NCBI GenBank assembly: GCA_030765055.1
Contig: CM060950.1
Coordinates: forward strand, 16,901,966-16,965,965
Source: Mantis religiosa
Taxonomy: Eukaryota; Arthropoda; Insecta; Mantodea; Mantidae
Length of the DNA stretch: 64,000 bases
Reading direction: 5' to 3'
Part shown: positions 27,201 through 37,400 of the stretch, piece after piece
How the letters are laid out: every line of letters begins with the position of its first letter
How positions within the stretch are numbered: position 1 is the first letter of the stretch
Made by a program: the position numbers and the translations under genes
The notes under the pieces: generated by a model
The model's input: only the letters and a program-made list of their open reading frames with translations
Database searches by the model: none
What the model was told of the DNA's origin: nothing

Positions 27201-30200
27201 AATTGAATAATATGCACATCATGCTTAGGGAATTAAATACAAATTGGAAGTAATGCAGATTGTGGTTCCAAGAGTGACTTTTGACTAAAATTCTACTGTA
27301 CTGCGTTTAAATTCCCATTTAAACTTTCGTTGTATGGAGCCTTTATATAATAGTGAATTGTAAACAGTTTTTTCACTCCTACAATAAAGAAAAATGTCTT
27401 TAAGCTATATGATTCAAAATAAGAAGCATTTTCAGAAACTATATATTGTGACAAAAACAACACTATGAAGTTCATCTTAACTCCTCTATTTGTCACTAAA
27501 ATCATTGGTCTAATGCTAATTTACAGTCATCTTTTCTTTTTACACACTTACACAGTGTAAACACGTCTCTTTAATGTTCCTTTATGTCTCTGTTGCATGC
27601 ACCAACTTGAGCTACCTGTAATTTCTTTGACATACAATGTTCCCTTTTTCACTACTATGCTTGTCGACTCTGACACAAAAACTTTGATATTCATTGGTCA
27701 ACTGTTCTCTGCTCGCTCACACTGCCTGCAGACTCAGTACTACGGAGGTGGAATGCACTGCACTCTTGCAGACTGATGCACTTCTCATGATTTCTCTGCT
27801 CTGAACTGTGTACTACACTGTGTTCAATTGGATTCACTGAGTGAGCTCAACTAATTCAATATGACTGGACTGCAATGCTAGGCCTTGCAGCACTCTATAT
27901 AGTCTGCCGGTTGCTGTGAGAAGGTTCTGTAGGTAGCATGTTCTCAAGTTCCGTTATATAATGTTTGGAAATATATTGAAGGTTTGTTTGAGAAGGTTTT
28001 GTGCATGGTAACAATGTGGCTGGTGCTTCCAGCTTTGTGATGTTAGCTAGTGGCTGTCCTTGAAAGTTGCAAGAAAGTATATGAATGTTTATATGCATGT
28101 ATTATTTTATATAATATGCATATTTTTAATTTTCAGTATGTGTTTTGACGATCAAATAATTAAGAATACCACTCTTCACATTTGTGCATGCCTGAGCAGT
28201 TATAAGATTTATTTCACTCTTCTTTTTTTCTTGTTTTCTTCCTTCCTTCCTTTCTAGGTTTTGGGTGCTTCATGCAAGAGCATATTGCAGATCCAATGAG
28301 CTATGGTATCTATGTGGTTGATCGACGGTACATCTCTCTAGAAGGCTCTGTGCAACAACTGGCACAGTTTATGTTTGATTTTGCCAAGCTGAACAGACGT
28401 CAACGCATCATACAACGTAATCGCACAGAACGACTTAGTGATCTACTGGATTGGCGAAACTTAGGAATTGTAAGTTGAACACATGAGATGCAACAAAAAT
28501 ATTGAAATTGATTAACATTAGAACTAACATATTGATCATTTGGACTATTATCATATTTCAGTGATCTGTAGTAACTTATATCAGATCACTGAGCAATTTA
28601 TGACTTCTCTAAATATTCTCCTACTTCCATTATTTAATAAATTTCACCTTTAATCATTGTTGATCTGCCAGATATGATAGGTTATCTACAATTCTAGACT
28701 GTGAAGAGCATTGTCATGAATGACCAGTAATTTAGCCAGTAATACAAAATTGTGCCATCTGTTGCCATTGAACTTTTAGTAACATTATTTATCATAATAT
28801 GTATTATCAATTACTGGTGTTGTCTTACAGCTGAAGAATGCCTTCATATTTTGTCATTAAGTACGCAACCTGTCAGAATCATCAGAATTGCTAGGTATAT
28901 CAGATGTTTATAATAAAATTGATAATAGTGAGTCTGCATTATCATTTATGCTTTAGATTCGTTTAGATACTAACGAGAGTTAGGTCCAAATTTTTGTATT
29001 GACTAGAGAGTGAATTTTTATATGGTAAAAAAGGTTACAATGCATATATTCAAGATGTTCTCAGGCTTCAATCTAGGTGTAAAGATGATTAAATATCAAC
29101 TTTTGGGAGCATGCATCTCTTCCATCGTCTCCTATCAACTTCAAAATTCCGAGAGTGTACTGCATTCGCTGTGAATGTGGGATGCCGTATATTGGAAAAA
29201 CCAGAAGGACTATCACAACCAGCATAAAAGAACATGAACAGACCCTTTGTTTGATGCAACCTGAAAAATCTGGACTGGCAGATATGGACCATAGAGCCAA
29301 CTTTCGGGAGACAACTATTGTGGCAAAATGCTACAGTTACTGGGAGCGGAGAGAAGGAGGCTCTGGCCATTTCTTCTGAGAGGAACATGCTTAACCGTGA
29401 TGCTGAATTTTAGTTCAGTTCCTCTTGGAAACTGAACTTAAAATTAAAAATCATTTGGATCAAGAAACACAAATTAAGACAGATTGAACATCAAATTAAG
29501 TAGTCACATTTCCTACGAGGTCTGCCCACGTGGATCTAACTGAATTGTTCTAACTTTTCCACCAGGTCCATGCCAGCTGTATATTCATTCAAAACACTCT
29601 AAAAACCGCTTATTAGACCCATCCTGACATACACTGTCCTTATATGGGGACATGCAGCCAAAACACACATCAAAAGATTGCAAATAATGCAAAACAAAAT
29701 ACTCTTTATTATCCCCAAGTTACCAGCAGTAGTGCTGGCATTCCAACTCCATGAGGAGCTAAAAATGCATTCCATTAACAATTCATTAAAGGACTCAACT
29801 ACAATTTATTTGTGAAAAGGAATACAAACCATGCCCAAATAATACAAGTACTGGGGGACTGCAACACAACCTAGGATAAACAAGCAAGACACTGTCTCTT
29901 TTTGAAAGAACAGTTGGTCTCAGGGAGCCAGAAGCTGACTTACAGCAATATCTAGACAATCTAATAAATTTCAATTCCTTTCTTGGAAGTGTTGGAAACA
30001 GTGTTGTTGTAATAAATTAAAAGCATAAATCCAGAACCAAAACTACTAAAACATACATCAGGAAAACAAGAACTGTTCACATGGGAACAAATCTTCATTT
30101 CAAAAAATAGGAACAAAGTATTCAATTTCGACATCCCCCAGAAAGATTTGTTCAGCAAGTTTTTCAAACCGCCACCAGAGGAGACCTATGACAAAATATC

Positions 30201-33200
30201 ACCAGCTACACCACTGAGAACCAGTTGATATCCGGTTGACGATGTAGGCAAAGTCTCTGAAACATGTTCCGGAAAAATTTAAAAGTTAGTGTTTTTTAGT
30301 GTCATTAATCGACTCCCTTTAAATTTAATCTAATAAATTACCCGGACATTATACATCTCTGAGCTGGCAACCCGACGCACGCACGCGCACACACGCATAC
30401 ACGCACACACGCACACAGGCACACACGCACACAGGCAGACAGGCAGACAGGTGAACAGGTGCACAGGCGCACAGGCGCACAGGCGGACAGACACACAGAC
30501 ACACAGTGCGCACTCTCTAAATCCGACCCAGGTGACACAAGAACAGGCAGATATTTTATGACGATGCCAAAAGGCAAATTATTTAAACTGACAATTAAAG
30601 GATTTCCAATAGTGCACTATATGTACAAAACTTTTGAATCATAATACAAAACCATTTAACTAAATAACAGACATAGCTTTAAGGTTGCAACCTTAATTTC
30701 AAGACCATTGACATGTGCGCATGTACTTGCGGCAACAAAGCATATAATCTGTAAGATGCAGCACTACAGCATGAATAAATACCCAAAACTTTCTTACCAA
30801 TAACACCAGGAATCCTACACAGTCTTGCCTATAATGCGCAGGGGAACAGGCTGGACAATATGTCAAGTCTGTATCCCAGCACAGAAAACCGACTCCTGCT
30901 GACTTGCACTGTGTGGATGCCTTAGGTAGTACCACAGCACATTTCTCCTGCCCAGTCTGGTGTAGGTTTTTTAGTGGAGTAGTACCCTTGAAGTGAAGCC
31001 CACATGCCCCACTGTGCCCTCCATCACAGTGGAAGTTCATAAATAGATATTTCCTCCAGTCGAAAAAGAAAAAAAAGTCATCCTGATGGTGGGAGAGTTG
31101 CATGCTCCCGAAACAGCGATGTTTAATCATCTTTACACCTGGCTTGAAGCCCGAGAATATCCTGAATATATTTGTCACCAGAAAAGTTTCAGGTCTTAGT
31201 TACAATGCTTATTTTTTATGTGCTAAAAACAAGAAAATCTGTGATAAAAATGTTGCAATGTTTGGTAGAAATATTACAATATTTTATTCAAATTCACAAA
31301 AATAAAGAAAATTGTTAATTTATTACTGTTAGAGATTTTCATCACTTGTAGTTACATGGCAGTGTGTTCCCCTAAAATTGCAGTAGACAACGAAAATCTG
31401 CTCAAAATGGTCCATAGTGTCTTTAGTTGTGAAAATTATCTGTTTATATCCATAATGTCAGACATACATATTTAAACAAGGGAATGTCTCCAACACTTAC
31501 ATATTTTAAATCACCTTCTTTTTTACCTTCCATGACTTCAGTCACTCTACACAGTTTTTGAGAACCATTGTTGTTCTCAAACAAATGTTTAAATTTGTGT
31601 TATAACACTTTTAGCTCTAGTAACAAATTAATCTTTCATTTCAATAGGTCCTCTTCCTCTAGTCTTTTGCTCAATAGATTTGTTGAAGTTTCTGGTTAGT
31701 CAAACAAAGAAGTTTATATTGTATGTGCATGCGTGCGCGTGTGTGCGAGTGTGTGCGCGCGTGTGCGCATGTGTGCGGGTGTATGCGGGTGCGCGCGTGT
31801 GCGTGCATGTGCGTGCATGTGTGCATGTGGGTGGGTAGGTGGGTGCGTGCGTGTGTGCGTGTGTGCATCCTACATTTAACCAATTGTCCCAGTGCATGAT
31901 CATGGCCCCGAGGAAAGAGGAAGGAGAGATCAATCCTCAATGGCAATTTAAGAAATAGTGTTTTTGCATCTGATACAACCCTATCTACATTGGGATACAT
32001 ATTTAAGGGGGTCCGGGCCCCTCCCTAATGAATTATCATTTCAAACTTTTAATAAATAGTTGAAATAAGACTTGGTTTAAAATAAATCGAAAAATGTTAT
32101 TCAAGCTTCTCATCTTAACATCTCTATTCACTGTCAGGCAAACATTAAGTTATTTAAGAGATAAATGAAAAGTTATTGCAGAGCAGCTTTAGAAATCGTT
32201 AAAATACACAAATAATGTCAATTAAAATAATGTATTGCAAAGTTAACCAATTCCGATATATTATAATTTGTTGATTAGAATTCCCAAATACTTACTTAAG
32301 GTATGTCATTTTTAACTTCTAAGTTCCTATTCCCTTTTTCATTCAAGGAGAACCAATGCTTCAAATGCATCAATTAGTGGTTCGATTTTTAAATATCTGA
32401 TTACTGCTTATATCACTTTATCCCAGGTATAAGAACAAAGAATGTGCAATGTGCAAGGCCTTTCTACAGACTTTATCCAAAGAAACAAGACAAAATCAAA
32501 CTTTTCTAAGAACAACTTTTAGAAATATTAAAAGCAGAAGCATTATTAATAGTGAAGTATTCTTCATTTTTGAGTTTAATTTATTAGTCACTATGTTTAC
32601 ACTCAAACTTCACTTACTTGTTGTTTCAATTAAACAACAAGTAAGTGAAGTTTGAGTGTAAACATAGTGACTCATAAATCAAACTCAAAAAAAAAAAAAA
32701 AAAACTTTTAGGAGCTTGGGTGGAGAAAGTCATGTGAATGTAATATATTACATGTGTTTTTATTTTTTACTAACATGATAAAAACAAATCCCTCATTACT
32801 TATTTATTAAAAGCAAATAATTCAACGTAGATTTATTGGGCACCCCCCCGGGAAACTGATTTCTAAATACGTGCTTGCAGGGGTCTGATACATTCATATA
32901 ATCTATGAAGTGCCTGAACTATGCAAGTGACATGAATAATGTTTGGAAAACACTGAGAGGACTTGTCCTGCTTTTATCATGTAGGTACACCATTTCTGAG
33001 AAAGAGTAATACATTTTAGTATTTTATACCATTTATCCTTTCTTATCCCAAGAAAAACATTTTACTACAGGTAACAAGGAAGAAAATATCCGAGAAGACA
33101 AAGGAAACAATGGTCAGATACATTTTGAAACCATTACAGGCATTTATAACTTATCCTTAAAGTGCAGAGGATATTGTGACTTTGTGGGTTCATAAAATTA

Positions 33201-34357
33201 AAAGTCCAATTTGCAGAAATTCAAAATGTTCTTTATTTCCGTAGAAATACACTTTGGTCAACCCTTACAGTAGCAGAATTACGTAACATACACAAATACA
33301 GTCTCCAAGGTCGTCTGCCACACCCACAAACAAAAGAGTTCACTTTCAAAACACAGCTATACGCACATGATTCTCAAGTTCCATTTTGACTCTCTCATTA
33401 TGACTCTCCCTAACTGGCGGCCATGCCGTGGCTTAGTGGTTAGACCGCTTGGCTCTCACCAAGGTGGCCTGGGTTCGATCCCAGACGACTGCAAAGTGAG
33501 ATTTGTGGTGGACAACACGGCGCTGGGGCGGGTTTTCTCCAGGATCTCCGGTTTCCCCCGCCATCTCATTCCACCGGTGCTACATCTTCATCTCATGTAT
33601 CATCCATCAGTCATCGCCTGCGGTGCCGTATGTAGTAAAAGCGGGCGTTAAACACTACACACACACACTCCCTAACTGGTGATCGTGGCTCCTTTTTATA
33701 GCTCACTCGTATTTCTAGACGTTTGTAGAATGTTTTCTATTCACTGTTCCAGAAATTAACAGACAAAACACGAACCTTTCAGTCATCTAACTTTATCTGT
33801 TTCGGCAAGCCTTTTATCTCCACGATGCTCTATCTGCCCCTTTGTGTGTCAGCTGCCATTTGCGACACTGCTCCCTCCTCAAGGCTGGTCGTCTCGAACA
33901 GCATCATCGTAGCGCGCCAGATGATCCAGATGTACCACCAACATTTTTCCTTGGGGCACCTTCTGGATGCAGTAGACCACATCGTTGATCCTCTTTACCA
34001 CCCGGTACGGTCCTTGCCATGGTTGCTGAACCTTCGGGCAGCGTCCCTTGGTCTGGGTAGGCGATAAACCAGACCAGATCACCCTACTGGAACCCATGGC
34101 TGTTGGCTTGTCTGTCGTATCGGGTCTTCATGCGGTCGCTCGCCTTCTGTATGTTCTGACGAGCCATCTCATGCATGTCCATGCATGTCATGCATGGAGA
34201 TGGTCCACCAGGTTCTCCACATACTCCATTGCTGATTGTTTCGCTTCTGGGGGACTCCCAAAAGCCAGGTCACAAGGGAGGCGTAACTCTCGGCCAAACA
34301 TTAAGCAGGCTGGCATCATCCCAGTCATCATCACCTCATCCTCACCATCACCATCAC

Positions 34358-34423
<66 letters not shown>

Positions 34424-37400
34424 AAATGCCTTTAGAGGGGTAGGAATACAACTACTCATATTTTGTTCACAGAAATAACTTTGGAAACAGTCTGTGGTAT
34501 GCTTCTGCAAGGATTGTTGCAATAATGAACGAGACGAGAAGAAAATTTTTGATAGATTAAAATTCATGTAGATCAGTTCATTTCTACTAAACAGTAGCAG
34601 AACACATTTAAAAGTTTAGCAGGATACTAAATATGAAGATTACCTTGAACACTACGCTCTACTCTCATTGTAGAAACTACAGGAAAGAAATGCTAAGTTT
34701 CTACAACAAAACTGGTACTGTGTAGTTTTAAGAAACATTTTTGTGGTTTCTGTCCACTGAAAGCCATAAAATAAACTTTATGTTAATGTCATGTTTTAAG
34801 ACATTACTTTTGCCACAGAATAGTGAATTTTCTCTCTGCATTTTACATCTACAATACAAACTTGCAATTTGTGATATCTGTTACATGTTTATATACCTTA
34901 ACACCTAAATTGTAAAGTATGGCCAAATTGATTGCATTAGCCCTTCTAAGCAAGATGGCAGACCCCATGGTTCATTAATTTTTTTGTAGTTATGGTGTAT
35001 TTAATATTCCAAAACTGTTCTCAACATATTTTACATGTAATTATGTTTTGCAGTATTATAGACAAGCTCGTATGAAGGCCTTACAGAAGGTCTATCCTGA
35101 CCTGATATCATTGGATGATGAAGATGTGGGAAGATTTAACTATCCACGACCTATCTCAGAGCCTCCTTCTCCATCATCATCCCGACACACAACACCTGCA
35201 CATTCTCGCCATGGAAGTGATGATGAGGATGAAGTAGATGAGGAAAAAGAGGTAACTTTATTGGAGTATCTTACATAGATTTCTCTCATTTAGAGGTTTT
35301 AGAGGAAACATGTGAACATAGAGCAAAGTTGCTGAGTAACATATTTGTTAAAAGTTGTAATGTAAGACTTGAAGCTTTTACAATGAGCATTATTAATCAA
35401 GGCGTCGCAGATGATAAGGCATATCAGCTTTATGAATGTTGAGCTTTCAGCCATTCTATACTCCTTCTTCAGGATCTGATCACCCACGAAGCCTTGTTTG
35501 TTAAAAGTCATTTTTTGTTTTTGTCTTTTAGATTATTCTGTAAAAAAAGTAGTAAGATAAAGAAAACTTGTAGCAATAAAACTTCTCATAAAAAAAGAGA
35601 AAGACTATGAAATCGCTTTCTTAGACTTGAAACTAATCAGAAAACATAAAACTAGAATTTGCCATATATAGGAAGGAAAAACACACAGAACATTTTATAA
35701 AAATCAGATGGATACAACCCAAAACAACCCAAGCAAGCTGTTATCAACAGTTCAACTTACAGGCTGGTCAATGTCTGCTTAAACAAGATGGAATACATAA
35801 AAGAGTATAATCATATGGTTCATATTGCAAAATACAATGAATTCAGTTCTGAATTGGTCAAAAGGAAAAAGTTCAAAAGAGAACAGAGATGCAGACACAT
35901 AACTACTCTATCCCCAATTAGTAATATAACTTCATACAGAAAATTTACATACCATCCCAGAGCTACATACTTTTTCCAAAAAGTCTTCAAAGAATGCAAC
36001 ATTACTTTGGCCTCAGAGAACAAATTCAATGTACAACACCTTTTGAAATCATGTAATACAAAAGACAAACCCACAGATAAAAACTCAGGTGTGTACTGGA
36101 TAAATTGCAAAGGCTGTGACAACTTTTACATTAGTAAAACAAAAAGGACTTTGAACATTAGGCTTAAAGAGCATTTTAGAAACATCAAGAACAGAGAAAT
36201 AGGCAAATCGGCAGTAGCATACCATTTTTGATATGATAATCACAATATACGACAAGAAATCCATTTATTAAAAAGTGTTCAGGGTCCAGCTGCATTACCA
36301 CCTGGGAAAAGTTATTCATAAAGAAATATGAAGGAAAACTGTTCAGTTTTGACAACACCTTTGAAGAGAACTTGAACTTCAAGTTCATCAGGATACCACC
36401 AGAGATGCCCCTATCATCTAGAAGGAGTTCACCAAATCAACATTCAACAGTCGACATTAGCTGAGGATGTGAGGAAGATCCTAACGAAACACATTCTAGG
36501 TAAACACTAGGAATATATGGAGCATGGAGTACTAGTTCAACTCAAAATTATATTAATTTTGTGCTTCATTCTTTCATAGTCCTTACTCATTTTTGTTGAC
36601 CAGTGTAATGGGCTCCTTACAGATCAACTTAGATTTCCCATTATCAAAACCCTTCTTGAGTCCCGCACTGGCATAGTGGACTGAGGTGTTGCTACCTGCC
36701 TCGGTAGCGTAGATGGTAGCGTGTCTGCCTCATGTTCAAGAGGTCCCGAGTTCAAATCTCGGTCAGGGTGAGTGGATACGGTTTTTCCGGGGTTTTCCCT
36801 TATCCTTCAAGGCGAATGTCGGGTAATTCTAAGCTCCTTGGACCCCGGACTCATTTGAGCATCATTTCACCCATTTCATTCATCGTCCGATATGACTTAA
36901 CATTGGAAAAAAAAAGAAAAAAATCAGGTTCCGTACAACAAAATGGATCCTACCTTTGGTTGATGCAGATTTTAAGTCCCAGTTGTAGGACCAGTGGCCA
37001 CTCAGCATCGTGAGACATTTGAGGAGCTGCAATATCTAGCAAATCTTGGTCTATAAAAGCCAACTTTCTGGTTGGGGGTGCCGAGATGCTAACCACATTT
37101 CCTCCTCCTATCAGTTGGATGACTGCCCAATTCTATCTGTATATCTGTGCGTGAGGCCAGTGAGTTCAGGACGAGTCGAGCTGAAAGCCACAGTGTATTT
37201 ATCATTATTATTTTTATTAAAACTTTCTTGAAGTTAATTTTGTTGTCACAAAAGATTCTAACTAGAGACAACAATCATAAGATCAAGTGCACTAAGACAG
37301 TCAGATGCTTACTCAGGACAGAGAAAATGAATCTGAGATATGTGCACATTATTAGTTAATTATAGATTATGTTAGTTATATGAACTAATGACTTACTATT

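Noticed and set aside
30371..30510. Regular spaced repeats that might suggest a CRISPR array
   Set aside because: Simple CA-rich minisatellite without unique spacers, in a eukaryotic genome.
30699..31178. Minus-strand open frame of 159 codons
   Set aside because: It lies wholly in the right arm of the PLE composite in a non-coding frame and shows no PLE motif.
34175..34567. Poly-Ser, poly-His, poly-Asp and poly-Met frames
   Set aside because: Translations of the ATC microsatellite beside the gypsy fragment.
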